Assembly (NCBI RefSeq): GCF_000687535.1
Contig: NZ_JHWC01000004.1
Span: 62,001 to 126,000 of the forward strand
Source: Helicobacter rodentium ATCC 700285
GTDB lineage: Bacteria; Campylobacterota; Campylobacteria; Campylobacterales; Helicobacteraceae
Direction: 5' to 3'
DNA length: 64,000 nucleotides
Each line of letters starts with the position of its first letter. Position 1 is the first letter of the stretch. Position numbers and translations under genes: made by a program. This document shows, piece by piece, positions 1 through 9,605 of this stretch. The notes beneath the pieces are model-generated. The model had not been told where the DNA came from, did no database searches, and saw only the letters and a program-made list of their open reading frames with translations.

Positions 1-39
1 AACCAAAAAGTATTTAGTAAGACGATTTAAAGGGAAACT

Positions 40-1353
40 ATGGCGCATTTTGATGACTATGATTATCTAAAGACCAGTAATGCGTGTGTAAAATGTGGTA
101 AATGTTTGCCTGATTGCACAATCTTTAGTATCAATGGCGATGAAGCAACTTCACCGCGTGGGTTTATTGATATTTTGGGCGCATATCAACGTGGAGAGGT
201 TCCTTTGGATAAAAATGCAAAAAATATCCTTGAAACTTGTTTTTTATGCACAACTTGCGTAAGTGTTTGTCCCAATTCTTTGCCAACAGATACTCTCATT
301 GAAAATATTCGTTATGAAATTGCGCAAAAATATGGAATCGCTTGGTTTAAACGCGCCTTTTTCTATCTTTTAAAACACCGAAAAATAATGGATTTTAGCT
401 TTAAGCTAGGGGCGTTTTTTTCTCCTTTGCTTTACCAAAGGACAAGAGATGGAAGTTCTATTAAACCACATTTTACTTTGCCCTTTGTCAAAAAAAGAGT
501 CTTTGGAGCTATTGCAAAACAAAGTTTTTTAAACTCTCATTCAGAGGAGATAGATTTTTCCAAATCAAAAAATAATCTTTCCGAACAAAAAAAAGTAGCA
601 ATTTTTATTGGTTGTTTAGGCAATTATAATTATAAAAATGTGGGTGAATCTTTGCTTGTGATTTTGGAGAAATTGGGTATTAGTGCAAAGATTGCAAAAG
701 GACAGAAATGCTGTGGCGCACCAGCGTATTTTACGGGAGATTTTGCAAGTGTAGATGTGTTGATTCGTCAGAATGTAGAATATTTTGAAAGTTTTATTGA
801 TGAGGTGGATGCGATTTTGATTCCAGAGGCAACTTGTGGTGCAATGGTGCTAGAGGATTGGAAGCATTTTATGGAAAAAGATTTAGAGTTAAAGCAGAGA
901 ATAGAAAAGCTTTTGCCAAAAATCTATATGGCAACCCAATACTTAGAATCCAAAACACATTTGGTAGAGTATTTAAAAAAGATACAAAAAAATAATCAGC
1001 AAATAAAAAGTGTAACTTATCACGACCCTTGCCATGCTAGAAAAGTGCTTGGAATCTATCAAGAGCCACGCAAGTTATTAGAACAAAATTATCAACTCAT
1101 TGAAATGGCGGATTCTAGCTTGTGTTGTGGCTTTGGTGGAGTTACAATGCAGACAGAACATTTTGAGTTAGCAAGTAAAGTGGGAAGCAAGAAAGCAAAA
1201 ATGATTCAAAAGACACAGGCAGATTTTGTTGCGGCAGAATGCAGTGCTTGTCGTATGCAATTAACCAATGCTTTACATCAAGAGCAAGTAGAGATTACAT
1301 TTTTGCATCCTTTGGAATTGATTGCTAAAGCGATTCAAGAATGCAATCCATAA
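40..1353 (+). CDS. (Fe-S)-binding oxidoreductase subunit (GlcF/LutA-like, two CCG domains)
   Basis: Likely the iron-sulfur subunit of a membrane-associated 2-hydroxyacid (glycolate or lactate type) oxidase, passing electrons from a flavin subunit to the respiratory chain. Two ferredoxin-like [4Fe-4S] clusters are visible: CVKCGKCLPDC at residues 16-26 and CFLCTTCVSVC at 67-77. Two cysteine-rich CCG domains follow, marked by KCCGAP in the middle and HDPCHA plus CCGFGG near the C-terminus. The length (437 aa) fits GlcF-type proteins. The flavin subunit is not visible downstream and may lie upstream of the window. The ATG has AAAGGGA just before it. The fold is secure; the exact substrate is not. 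Confidence 0.88.
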   Translation: MAHFDDYDYLKTSNACVKCGKCLPDCTIFSINGDEATSPRGFIDILGAYQRGEVPLDKNAKNILETCFLCTTCVSVCPNSLPTDTLIENIRYEIAQKYGIAWFKRAFFYLLKHRKIMDFSFKLGAFFSPLLYQRTRDGSSIKPHFTLPFVKKRVFGAIAKQSFLNSHSEEIDFSKSKNNLSEQKKVAIFIGCLGNYNYKNVGESLLVILEKLGISAKIAKGQKCCGAPAYFTGDFASVDVLIRQNVEYFESFIDEVDAILIPEATCGAMVLEDWKHFMEKDLELKQRIEKLLPKIYMATQYLESKTHLVEYLKKIQKNNQQIKSVTYHDPCHARKVLGIYQEPRKLLEQNYQLIEMADSSLCCGFGGVTMQTEHFELASKVGSKKAKMIQKTQADFVAAECSACRMQLTNALHQEQVEITFLHPLELIAKAIQECNP

Positions 1354-1472
1354 AGTATTGCAAATAAAAATATTGGTAAATTTCATTATATTAGTCAGTT
1401 GTTAATATTCTGTTTATGTTTTTTAGATAGAATTGCGAAAGTTTTTATCTTTTTGATTTTAAAGGAAAAATT

Positions 1473-3116
1473 ATGCTTGGAAAAAATTTATCATTAAAAA
1501 CACAGCTTTTTGTTGGGTTTGGTGTAATGTTGGCATTCATTATTGTAATTGCTTTTACGGGTTTTGTGAAGATTCAGTTTGTAGAAAATACATTAAGTGA
1601 AATTAGTGATGTGAATGCGGTAAAGCAACGTTATGCAATTAACTTTCGCGGAAGTGTGCATGATAGAGCAATTGCAGTGAGAGATGTAGTAATACTAAAT
1701 GATGTGCAAGCGATTGAGGAAACATTACGCTTAATCCAGAAACTTGAGGGATTCTATAAAGATTCTGCAATTAAAATGGACGAAATTTTCAAGCATGCAG
1801 ATATGGTAGATGAAAAAGATAAAGAAATTTTAAAACGCATTAAGGGTGTAGAGGCTAAGACTATGCCTTTGATTTCTGAAATTATCAATAAAAAAGCACA
1901 AGGAGATAAGGAAGTTGCCAATGAATTATTGATTGGTCAAGCACGAGGTTTATTTGTGGAATGGCTTAATGTAATTAATGAATTTATTGATTACCAAGAA
2001 GCAAAAAATCAAAAACTATCTGATCTTGCTATGCGGGAAATTGATAACTATTTGAGTTTAACTCTTTGGTTGTCTATTGTAGCCTTTATTATGGCGATTT
2101 TAACTTCTTTCTATATCGTGCGTTTAGTGATTTCTTCTTTGGGTGGAGAACCAAAAGATGTTGTTAAAATAGTGCTTAGCATTGCCAATGGCAACTTGAA
2201 TACCCCAATTAAAACAAGTTTTCAAGAGAGTATGCTTGCCTCTGTGGCACAAATGCAAGAGAGACTGAAAGAAATCGTTTCTGAAGTGATGAATTCTGCA
2301 CAAGAGTTGAATGAACGCGCAAGTGCGGTTACAAAGAGTTCTGAAGAATCGCAATCTTCTTCTTATCGTCAGGTACAGAGTTCAGAGAATTCAGTGGAGC
2401 GCATTAGACATGTTGTGGATACAGTAAGCCATATTTCAAAGATTGCAAAACAAACAGAAGAGAATTCCCAATACACTACTAATTTATCTGATAAGTGTAT
2501 GGAAGCTATGAGAACAACGGTGGAGAGTATTGAAAAAATTACAGAAACGGTTAATTCATCATCAGAGCATATTCGTATGCTTGAAAAGCATTCACAAGAA
2601 ATTGGCGGTAGTGCAGACTTGATTAAAGAAATTACAGACCAAACCAACTTACTTGCGCTCAATGCAGCAATTGAAGCAGCTAGAGCAGGAGAAGCAGGAA
2701 GAGGATTTGCAGTTGTTTCTGATGAGATTAGAAAATTAGCTGAACGCACAGGTGTAGCAACTTCAGAAATCACAAGAATGATTGAGGTGATTCAAGGTGA
2801 AACACAAACAGCGGTTGAGGCAATTCAAAATGCAGTGCCACAGGTAGAAAAAGGTATGGAAATTGCAAATGAAGCAAGTGAAATTTTGGGACAAATTAAC
2901 TCTCAAGCAAGTGATTCATTGGTTAAGGCAAAAGAAGTGGTTGATGCCACAAATGTCCAAGTGCAGGATATGGAGAATCTATCCAAAGAGTTAGAGGAAA
3001 TTTCAAAAGACTCCAAAAACACTGCCGAATTGATGAATAATAATACAGAAGCAGCAATAAAGCTCAAAAGTATTGCGAGTGTTTTAAGAAAACATATTAA
3101 CCACTTTAAAATCTAA
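1473..3116 (+). CDS. Methyl-accepting chemotaxis protein
   Basis: Transmembrane chemoreceptor that senses a ligand in the periplasm and controls CheA through CheW/CheV. It has an N-terminal membrane segment (about residues 12-33), a helical periplasmic domain of about 160 residues of the four-helix-bundle type, a second membrane segment near 194-216, a HAMP region, and a cytoplasmic signalling hairpin with the invariant core [20 protein letters not shown] near residue 388. It lacks a C-terminal CheR-tethering pentapeptide. The gene is monocistronic: a perfect hairpin begins at its stop codon. The ligand cannot be predicted. AAAGGA lies upstream of the ATG. Confidence 0.93.
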   Translation: MLGKNLSLKTQLFVGFGVMLAFIIVIAFTGFVKIQFVENTLSEISDVNAVKQRYAINFRGSVHDRAIAVRDVVILNDVQAIEETLRLIQKLEGFYKDSAIKMDEIFKHADMVDEKDKEILKRIKGVEAKTMPLISEIINKKAQGDKEVANELLIGQARGLFVEWLNVINEFIDYQEAKNQKLSDLAMREIDNYLSLTLWLSIVAFIMAILTSFYIVRLVISSLGGEPKDVVKIVLSIANGNLNTPIKTSFQESMLASVAQMQERLKEIVSEVMNSAQELNERASAVTKSSEESQSSSYRQVQSSENSVERIRHVVDTVSHISKIAKQTEENSQYTTNLSDKCMEAMRTTVESIEKITETVNSSSEHIRMLEKHSQEIGGSADLIKEITDQTNLLALNAAIEAARAGEAGRGFAVVSDEIRKLAERTGVATSEITRMIEVIQGETQTAVEAIQNAVPQVEKGMEIANEASEILGQINSQASDSLVKAKEVVDATNVQVQDMENLSKELEEISKDSKNTAELMNNNTEAAIKLKSIASVLRKHINHFKI

Positions 3117-3153
3117 AGTTTTAGAATCCTAAATAAAGGGATTCTAAAACTTT
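3115..3153 (+). terminator. Rho-independent type hairpin after the chemoreceptor gene
   Basis: A perfect 15-bp inverted repeat (3115-3129 with 3139-3153) flanks a 9-base loop. The left arm starts inside the TAA stop codon. The AAAG/CTTT ends supply A/T tracts on both sides. It separates the chemoreceptor gene from the ispDF transcription unit. Confidence 0.75.
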
Positions 3154-3160
3154 CACAATG

Positions 3161-3166
3161 TATAAT
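3161..3166 (+). promoter_or_regulatory. Putative -10 box for ispDF operon
   Basis: TATAAT lies 8 bases after the preceding hairpin and 28 bases before the TTG start. In Campylobacterota the housekeeping sigma factor relies mainly on the -10 element, so no clear -35 is expected. Prediction only. Confidence 0.5.
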
Positions 3167-3194
3167 TCCAAAATTTTTATAATAAGGAATTTGT

Positions 3195-4421
3195 TTGCAA
3201 AATATTGCATTGATTCTATTGGGTGCAGGGGATAGTAGCCGATTTTTGGCATCTGCATCTAATGTATCATTTGATAAAAAGACGCACAATGCGAGTCTGT
3301 CTAGATTGCCTAAAAAGCAATGGTTGCGTGTAGGCGAGATTCCGCTTTGGCTGAAAGTTGCATTAGATCTACAAGGAATCTATCCTTTTGCACAATGTAT
3401 TTTAAGTGTTAAACCTAACGAAAAGAAATATATTCAAAAGCATTTGGAAGCATTTTCTTTGAATTTTACATTGGTTGAGGGTGGTTCTACGCGTCAAGAA
3501 TCTCTTCAAAATGCCCTTGGCAAACTTTGTGATTCTATAGAATATGTATTGGTAAGTGATATTGCGCGTTGCAATATTCCATTGGATTTATCGCAAAGAA
3601 TCTTGAAAGAAATCGGAAATTATGATTGCGTTGTTCCTTATTTAAGCCTTAATGATACGATTGCGTATTCTATGGAATCCAAACTAGAATATTTAAAGAG
3701 AGAAAATCTTAAAATTATTCAAACTCCTCAATTAAGCAAAGTTAGTGTATTAAAAGAAGCTTTATGCAAGGGTGAATTTACTGATGAAAGTAGCGCAATC
3801 AATGCATATGGAGGAAGTGTCGGGTTTGTTCAAGGTGCAATAGAAGCGAAGAAGATAACTTTTTTAGAGGATTTATGCGAGTTGCACTTGTCAAATCCTA
3901 GTTTTCATACCTTTGTAGGTAATGGAAGTGATATTCACGCATTGGACAAAGGGGAGGGGATTATACTTGGAGGTGTTGCTATTCCGTGTGAGTTTAAGCT
4001 GATTGCGCATAGTGATGGCGATGTTTGTTTGCACGCTTTAAGTGACGCACTCTTGGGAGCGATTGGGTTTGGCGATATTGGAGAGTGGTTTCCTGATAGC
4101 AACCCCGCTTATAAAGGAGCAGATTCTTCTTATTTGTTAAGAGTGATTGTGGATTTTGTGCGTGATGTGGGTTATGATATTGTGCAAACAGATATTACAA
4201 TTTTTGCTCAAAAACCAAAAATATCTCCTTATAAAGGAGCAATGGAGCAAAAAATAGCAGAAATTTTACAAATCAATCCTTTGAAAGTCAATATAAAAGC
4301 AACAACAACAGAAAAGCTAGGTTTTGTTGGAAAAGGAGAGGGAATCTTGGTTCAAGCGAGTGTGGTTTTAGAGTATTTTGATTGGAAGCGATTTGTTTCG
4401 TTTTGGAATAGGGAAGCGTGA
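3195..4421 (+). CDS. ispDF: Bifunctional IspD/IspF isoprenoid biosynthesis enzyme
   Basis: Fused MEP-pathway enzyme: the N-terminal half is 2-C-methyl-D-erythritol 4-phosphate cytidylyltransferase and the C-terminal half is 2-C-methyl-D-erythritol 2,4-cyclodiphosphate synthase. The IspD half shows a modified nucleotide loop (LLGAGDSSRF) with an insert before PKKQW and the IQTPQ motif. The IspF half begins near residue 240 with GSDIHAL, then HSDGDVCLHALSDALLG (zinc-binding Asp/His) and a TTTEKLGF motif. IspD-IspF fusions are usual in this phylum. The start is TTG, with AAGGA 6 bases upstream. The gene meets the following regulator at TGATG. Confidence 0.95.
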   Translation: MQNIALILLGAGDSSRFLASASNVSFDKKTHNASLSRLPKKQWLRVGEIPLWLKVALDLQGIYPFAQCILSVKPNEKKYIQKHLEAFSLNFTLVEGGSTRQESLQNALGKLCDSIEYVLVSDIARCNIPLDLSQRILKEIGNYDCVVPYLSLNDTIAYSMESKLEYLKRENLKIIQTPQLSKVSVLKEALCKGEFTDESSAINAYGGSVGFVQGAIEAKKITFLEDLCELHLSNPSFHTFVGNGSDIHALDKGEGIILGGVAIPCEFKLIAHSDGDVCLHALSDALLGAIGFGDIGEWFPDSNPAYKGADSSYLLRVIVDFVRDVGYDIVQTDITIFAQKPKISPYKGAMEQKIAEILQINPLKVNIKATTTEKLGFVGKGEGILVQASVVLEYFDWKRFVSFWNREA

Positions 4422-5311
4422 TGAAAATTTTAATTGTAGAAAATGAAATTTATTTAGCCCAAAGTATTGCTTCAAAGCTTAGTCATTTCGGATTTACTTG
4501 TGTGATGATACCAAGCATAGAAGAAGCTTTAGAAATTGAGGCGGCAGATATTATTTTGCTTTCGGCTAATATACCGGGTCAAGACTTCTATGCGTTAATT
4601 GAAAAATTTAAGGATTCCATTGTTATTTTAATGATTCCCTATGTGAATGATGAAATGGTAACGCGCCCATTAAAAGCTGGTGCGAGTGATTATATTGTCA
4701 AGCCTTTTATGATTGATGAGTTAATTCGCAAGATTGAACACTATACTGCTTTTCGCCAATTACAAAAAGAAGTTGCATTTTATAGGGATTATTTTTGCAA
4801 TTCCTTATTAGTTCCAACCTATGCTATTAATACAAAAATCTCCTTTCCTTTAATTGTTAAAAGTGTATCCCAAAGAGTTATTGATATGTGCGTTGTAAAT
4901 TATGCCATCCATAAAAAATTCGCAATCAATTTTATTTCGTTGCACAAGATTCAAAATTATAGAGAAATCTTTAAAAATGTTTCCAAGACACAACTTACCT
5001 ATATTGTAGGTTTTGAAACATTGCGCAAGGAGGAAAAAGAGGAATGTGTTAGGGTGTTTAAAAATATCCCGGTTATTTTATCTTGCTTGGGGGGAGATTT
5101 AACAGATTTTAAAAATGTTTTTGAAATCAATATCAAGGAAATCAATCAAGGATTCCAAGAAGATGTTTTAAGCGTAGATGAATACATTAAAACAATGATT
5201 TTGAAATTTGAAGATAGATATCCTGATACAGAGCTTAGCAGACGACTTGGTATGTCGCGTAAGAGTTTATGGGAAAAGAGAAAAAAATATGGAATCACAA
5301 AGAAAAAGTAA
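4421..5311 (+). CDS. Atypical orphan response regulator (HP1021/Cj1608-like)
   Basis: DNA-binding regulator with an N-terminal receiver-like domain (about 1-115) and a C-terminal Fis-type helix-turn-helix ending ELSRRLGMSRKSLWEKRKKYG. The residue that should be the phosphorylated Asp is Ser (IILLSANIPG), while the late Lys (YIVKPF) is kept, so classical phosphorylation is unlikely. Length, position after ispDF and the missing Asp match H. pylori HP1021, known as an orphan regulator that binds oriC and controls redox-responsive genes (family knowledge). ATG at 4421 is preferred over the GTG three bases upstream. The stop lies inside the next gene. Confidence 0.88.
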   Translation: MKILIVENEIYLAQSIASKLSHFGFTCVMIPSIEEALEIEAADIILLSANIPGQDFYALIEKFKDSIVILMIPYVNDEMVTRPLKAGASDYIVKPFMIDELIRKIEHYTAFRQLQKEVAFYRDYFCNSLLVPTYAINTKISFPLIVKSVSQRVIDMCVVNYAIHKKFAINFISLHKIQNYREIFKNVSKTQLTYIVGFETLRKEEKEECVRVFKNIPVILSCLGGDLTDFKNVFEINIKEINQGFQEDVLSVDEYIKTMILKFEDRYPDTELSRRLGMSRKSLWEKRKKYGITKKK

Positions 5312-6503
5312 CACCCCATCTTTATTTATAGACAAAGAAGCGGTTTTTGCGCTCCTTTTATGCCAAGAGGGATTGCTTGCTCCTGTAAATCATTTAATGA
5401 ATGAAAAGGAAATGCTTGAAGTAGATAAAACAGGGCTTTTTGATGGGCAAAGCTTTCCTTTTTCGTTTATTTTAGCACCTGCTGGAAAACGCAATGAAAG
5501 AGTAATGAAGGAGTCCAAAAGCGGAGATGAAATTATGCTAATCTGTGAAAATCAGATATGCGGAAAATTGATTGTGGATTCCGTCTTTGGGATTGATAAG
5601 CAACAAAGATTGTTTAACATAATGAGTGGTAATATATATTCTAAAAAGGCACAACATATTCACAGAAGGCTTGGCAATTATGCAATTTGTGGAGAATATG
5701 AATTGTATTTGCAATCAGAAAATTTTTCTTTTAAAGATTACGCAAATAAGCAAAATATTGCAAAATTTAAAAGAGAGAATGAAGCGCAGGGCATAACTGC
5801 AATGGTATTAGATGCGTCTCCTATTACGCGCATTCACGAGCGTATTTTTAGATTCATATTAGAAGAAAATCACCTCCTTGTTTTATTGTTGCTTAGAAGG
5901 CAAGAGGAGGGCTTATTAGACTTTTATATCCGCAAGACTTGCTTGGAATTTGTCCTTGAGAATTATTTACCAAGAAATCGTATCGCTGTTTTTCCTTTAG
6001 ATGATATTTATTTATTTGCTGGTACGCACGGGATTATTTTAGATGCAATTTTGGCACAGAATCTTGGCTGTGATAGAATTGCAATCGGAGAGAATTATCC
6101 TAATTTGGCATTTTATTATGACAATCAAAAGATTTATTCTATTTTTGATACAACAAAGGATATTAAAATTAAAGTTAAATTATTAAGTGCGTTTGTGTAT
6201 TGTAATCAGTGCAACACGATTGTTAGCCCCAAAACCTGCCCTCATAGTAAGCATCATCACATAGATTATCATTCTGGATTCTTGCAAGGTATTTTACAAT
6301 TTGGTCTGATTCCACCTACAATTCTAGTGCGCAAAGAAGTTTCAGCCAAGATATTAAGCTATTTATTTCCTAAACGTTTTAGTTTGTTGATTAAGCAATT
6401 TGGGGCAATGTTTGCTAACAATGGAATGATTGACGAGAAGCAAGACGATGAGAGTTTTTATTTGAAACTTACTGATATTTATCAAACCCATTCTCTGAAT
6501 TAG
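5289..6503 (+). CDS. Degenerate ATP-sulfurylase (Sat)-like protein
   Basis: About 404 aa with the fold signature of sulfate adenylyltransferase. The C-terminal zinc-like motif CNQCNTIVSPKTCPH resembles the one in bacterial Sat, and AGTHGIILDAILAQNLGCD resembles the Sat region that binds the ATP phosphates. The catalytic (Q)xRNPVHRAHE motif is replaced by LDASPITRIHERIF, so ordinary ATP sulfurylase activity is doubtful. No other sulfate-assimilation gene lies nearby. It sits between the orphan regulator and pgpA, an order I recall from Campylobacter (Cj1607-Cj1610). The chosen ATG lies inside the regulator gene (23-base overlap), which implies translational coupling. Possible roles are a redox or zinc sensor or a nucleotide-binding scaffold. 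Confidence 0.72.
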   Translation: MESQRKSNTPSLFIDKEAVFALLLCQEGLLAPVNHLMNEKEMLEVDKTGLFDGQSFPFSFILAPAGKRNERVMKESKSGDEIMLICENQICGKLIVDSVFGIDKQQRLFNIMSGNIYSKKAQHIHRRLGNYAICGEYELYLQSENFSFKDYANKQNIAKFKRENEAQGITAMVLDASPITRIHERIFRFILEENHLLVLLLLRRQEEGLLDFYIRKTCLEFVLENYLPRNRIAVFPLDDIYLFAGTHGIILDAILAQNLGCDRIAIGENYPNLAFYYDNQKIYSIFDTTKDIKIKVKLLSAFVYCNQCNTIVSPKTCPHSKHHHIDYHSGFLQGILQFGLIPPTILVRKEVSAKILSYLFPKRFSLLIKQFGAMFANNGMIDEKQDDESFYLKLTDIYQTHSLN

Positions 6504-6511
6504 GATTTTGA

Positions 6512-7036
6512 ATGCAGCATAGTTTTTTTAGAACCTTTAGTGATTTTAAGGATTTTTGCAAAAAAGGTTTCTTGACATTATTTTTTAGCGGACTTAGCCC
6601 TAAAGCACCGGGGACATTTGGTACTTTGGTAGCATTGCCTTTTGCGTGGGCGATTAGTTATTATATTGCCCCTAGCACTTTATTGCTTTTGGCGTTGCTT
6701 ATTTCTGCGATTGCGATTCGGATTATTAATGATTATGAGAAACAAGGAATGTCTCATGATTGCGGTGAAATTGTGATTGATGAGTTAGCAGGAGTTTGGA
6801 TTAGTGTTTCTATGATAGGACATAGTGCTTTGGGAATCGTCTTGTCTTTTGTGTTGTTTCGATTGTTTGATATTTGGAAGCCCTCTGTGATTGGGAGAGT
6901 GGATAGAGAAGTTAAAGGTGGTTTAGGGGTAATGGGTGATGATTTGTTGGCAGGATTTTTCGCTGGAATTTTAGGGCTTATCATTATTGGAGTAGTGCAG
7001 AGGGTGGAATCTCTAACTTTTCTTTTGGAGTTTTGA
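6512..7036 (+). CDS. pgpA: Phosphatidylglycerophosphatase A
   Basis: Removes the phosphate from phosphatidylglycerophosphate to make phosphatidylglycerol at the inner membrane. At 174 aa it has the family hallmarks: GLSPKAPGTFGTLVALP near residue 28, DEIVIDELAG-like CGEIVIDELAGVW, FRLFDIWKPSVI and a late GVMGDDLLAG acidic motif, spread over several hydrophobic segments. It is the last gene of the ispDF operon, 8 bases after the sulfurylase-like gene, and converges on uppP with only a 10-base gap. Confidence 0.92.
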   Translation: MQHSFFRTFSDFKDFCKKGFLTLFFSGLSPKAPGTFGTLVALPFAWAISYYIAPSTLLLLALLISAIAIRIINDYEKQGMSHDCGEIVIDELAGVWISVSMIGHSALGIVLSFVLFRLFDIWKPSVIGRVDREVKGGLGVMGDDLLAGFFAGILGLIIIGVVQRVESLTFLLEF

Positions 7037-7046
7037 ATCCTATATT

Positions 7047-7820
7047 TTAAAGAATATCCAAATAAAATAAAAAAAATACGCCCAAAACAATCCGATAAAT
7101 CCCAAAGGGAATAAAGTTGAAGCGAGAAATAAAACCTAAAAAGAGTTTGATAGCCAAAAGTGCGCTCAAAAATGCCACAATAAAGCCCACTCCAAGAATA
7201 AGTGCATTCTCCATATAGATGGAATCGTGATTTTTATAAAGACTATAAAAACTAGCGACAACCATTGCAGGTAAAGCTAGTAAGAAGGAAAATTCTGTGG
7301 CTACTTTACGACTGCAACCAAGCAACAAACCACCTACGATAGTTGCCCCACTGCGTGAAGTTCCCGGAATCATTGCTAGGGCTTGAAAAAAACCAATCAA
7401 AAGGGATTGAAAGTAAGAGATTTCCTCTATGGTCTGAATGTGGAATCCTTTTTCTTTATGGAAAATCTCTAAAACAATGAAGACTAGCCCACCTATGATT
7501 AGCATAATAGAAACAGTGATAGGAGCAAAAAGTGCCTTGATATAGGAATAAAACAAAAAGCCAAAAGTTCCTGCAGGGAGGAACCCAATACATAGCTTAA
7601 TCCATAATTTTAGGCTGTTTTTGGATAATTTTTCCCAAAAAACAAAAAAAACAGCCAAAATAGAGCCTAGTTGTATCACTACTTCAAAAGTTTTGTGAAA
7701 TGTATTTTGAGGAATCCCAAGTAATTCTGAAGCTAGAATCAAATGTCCCGTAGAAGAAATGGGTAAAAACTCGGTTAATCCCTCAACGATTCCTAAAATT
7801 CCAGCATTTAATAAATCCAT
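7047..7820 (-). CDS. uppP: Undecaprenyl-diphosphatase
   Basis: Integral membrane phosphatase (BacA family) that recycles undecaprenyl diphosphate to the lipid carrier used for peptidoglycan and surface polysaccharides. The conserved motifs are GIVEGLTEFLPISSTGHLIL near the N-terminus and PGTSRSGATI in the middle, with about eight hydrophobic segments. An in-frame extension upstream exists, but the start MDLLNAGILG at 7820 is typical of the family and is preferred. 257 aa. Transcribed alone, toward pgpA. Confidence 0.95.
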   Translation of the reverse strand: MDLLNAGILGIVEGLTEFLPISSTGHLILASELLGIPQNTFHKTFEVVIQLGSILAVFFVFWEKLSKNSLKLWIKLCIGFLPAGTFGFLFYSYIKALFAPITVSIMLIIGGLVFIVLEIFHKEKGFHIQTIEEISYFQSLLIGFFQALAMIPGTSRSGATIVGGLLLGCSRKVATEFSFLLALPAMVVASFYSLYKNHDSIYMENALILGVGFIVAFLSALLAIKLFLGFISRFNFIPFGIYRIVLGVFFLFYLDIL

Positions 7821-7963
7821 AATCCACCTTAAGAGAACTTGAAATGTGTAAAAATGCACGAATTTTAGCATATTTGGTTAATTTTTGCCAAATGTTTTTG
7901 AAACTTCAACTATAAATCAAAAATAAAATTATAAAATGTATCAAATTTCTTTTGGGAGTTTTT

Positions 7964-9382
7964 ATGTTTAAAAGAATCTTAATTGCAAATCGTGGTGAAA
8001 TTGCTGTGCGTATTATTCGCGCTTGTAATGATTTAAATATTGAATCCGTAGCAATTTATTCTCGTGCAGATCGTGATAGTATGCATGTAAAAATGGCAAC
8101 ACATACTTATCCTATTAGCGAGGATCCTATTAAAGGCTATTTAGATCCAGATTTGATTATCCAAGCTGCTAAGGAAATGGAAGCGGAGGCAATCCACCCG
8201 GGTTATGGTTTTTTAAGTGAGAATGCGTGGTTTGCCAAAAAGGTTAAAGAAGCGGGACTTGTGTGGATTGGACCAGATAGTGAAGTGATTGCGAAAATGG
8301 GAGATAAGAATGCTGCTAGGAATCTAATGATTGCCAATGGAATCCCTGTTGTTCCCGGAACCGAACCGCTCAATAGTTTAAGTTTATATGAGATTCAAAA
8401 GATTGCGCGAAAGATTGGCTATCCTGTGATTCTAAAAGCAAGTAGTGGAGGTGGGGGGCGCGGAATCCGTGTCGTGTGGGAAGAAAAAGAGTTAGAATCT
8501 TCCTTTGAAGCTTGTAAAAGAGAGGCTTTGACATTCTTTAAAAACGAAGATGTTTTTATGGAAAAATATGTTCAAAACCCACGTCATATTGAATTTCAGA
8601 TTCTAAGTGATAATTATGGGAATGTTATTCATCTGCTAGAACGTGATTGTTCCATTCAGAGACGACACCAGAAGTTGATTGAGATTGCTCCTTGTCCCAC
8701 AATGAGTATAGATTTGCGCCGCCGTATGGGAAGTGTAGCAGTTGCCGCGGCAAAGGCTGCAAAATATACCAATGCCGGAACGGTAGAGTTTTTAGTAGAT
8801 GATTACAATAATTTCTATTTTATGGAAATGAATACGCGTATCCAAGTAGAGCATGGTGTAACAGAGGAGATTACAGGATATGATTTGATTGGACGACAAA
8901 TTAGAATCGCAAATGGGGAGATTTTGGATCTTACACAAAGTGATATTCGCGCACAAGGATTCGCGATTGAAGCGAGGATTAATGCAGAAGATGTACATAA
9001 CGACTTTGTTCCAAATCCCGGCAAAATCACTTCTTATTATCCGGCATTAGGACCTTTTGTGCGTGTGGATAGTTATGTTTATAAAGATTTTACAATACCG
9101 CCTTTTTATGATTCTATGATAGCAAAGCTGATTGTCCGTGCGACAAGTTATGATTTGGCAATCAATAAACTCAAACGCGCATTAAATGAATTTAAGATTC
9201 GCGGTGTAAAAACAACAATTCCCTTTCTTGTTAATATATGCAACGATAAAGATTTTAGGCGAGGAAATTTTGACACTTCTTATTTAGAGCAAAAAGTGCA
9301 AGATTTGCTTCCTCAAGAGACACAAGATGATAGTGATTTAGTTGCAGCGATTGCGGTAGCATTGACAAGTGCTTTAGAATAG
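7964..9382 (+). CDS. pycA: Biotin carboxylase; probable pyruvate carboxylase subunit A
   Basis: ATP-grasp biotin carboxylase, about 472 aa. It has the N-terminal ILIANRGEIAVRIIRAC, HPGYGFLSENA, the glycine-rich SSGGGGRGIRVV loop, and FMEMNTRIQVEHGVTEEITG. In a split pyruvate carboxylase it carboxylates biotin on a partner subunit and feeds oxaloacetate formation. Acetyl-CoA carboxylase AccC is the alternative; the MFKRILIANRGEIAVRIIRAC start, the GYLDPDLIIQAAKE segment and the slightly long C-terminus resemble epsilonproteobacterial PycA. No biotinylated partner subunit lies next to it. ATG at 7964 has GGGAG upstream. Confidence 0.8.
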   Translation: MFKRILIANRGEIAVRIIRACNDLNIESVAIYSRADRDSMHVKMATHTYPISEDPIKGYLDPDLIIQAAKEMEAEAIHPGYGFLSENAWFAKKVKEAGLVWIGPDSEVIAKMGDKNAARNLMIANGIPVVPGTEPLNSLSLYEIQKIARKIGYPVILKASSGGGGRGIRVVWEEKELESSFEACKREALTFFKNEDVFMEKYVQNPRHIEFQILSDNYGNVIHLLERDCSIQRRHQKLIEIAPCPTMSIDLRRRMGSVAVAAAKAAKYTNAGTVEFLVDDYNNFYFMEMNTRIQVEHGVTEEITGYDLIGRQIRIANGEILDLTQSDIRAQGFAIEARINAEDVHNDFVPNPGKITSYYPALGPFVRVDSYVYKDFTIPPFYDSMIAKLIVRATSYDLAINKLKRALNEFKIRGVKTTIPFLVNICNDKDFRRGNFDTSYLEQKVQDLLPQETQDDSDLVAAIAVALTSALE

Positions 9383-9451
9383 AGGCAATAAATCTAGTTT
9401 TAAGTAAAATTGCATTAAAATTAGCGTTTATTTTTTAAAAAGGTTTTAAGA

Positions 9452-9586
9452 ATGAAAAGAACATATCAGCCACATAATACACCGCGTAAGCGCACACACG
9501 GCTTTAGGGTGAGAATGCAAACTAAAAATGGTCGTAAAGTGATTAATGCAAGAAGGGCTAAAGGTAGAAAAAGGCTTGCAATTTAA
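9452..9586 (+). CDS. rpmH: 50S ribosomal protein L34
   Basis: 44-residue, very basic ribosomal protein, [18 protein letters not shown] through [11 protein letters not shown], of the usual L34 length and sequence. It starts at ATG 9452 with AAAAAGG upstream and ends TAA at 9586. It is followed by rnpA, yidD, yidC, khpB and mnmE, the canonical order of this bacterial cluster. Confidence 0.97.
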   Translation: MKRTYQPHNTPRKRTHGFRVRMQTKNGRKVINARRAKGRKRLAI

Positions 9587-9605
9587 CTTGTTTTAAGGAT
9601 TGGGT

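Noticed and set aside
3195-4421. ispD and ispF wrongly merged by a sequencing error
   Set aside because: The fused enzyme is normal in Campylobacterota and the linker is continuous.
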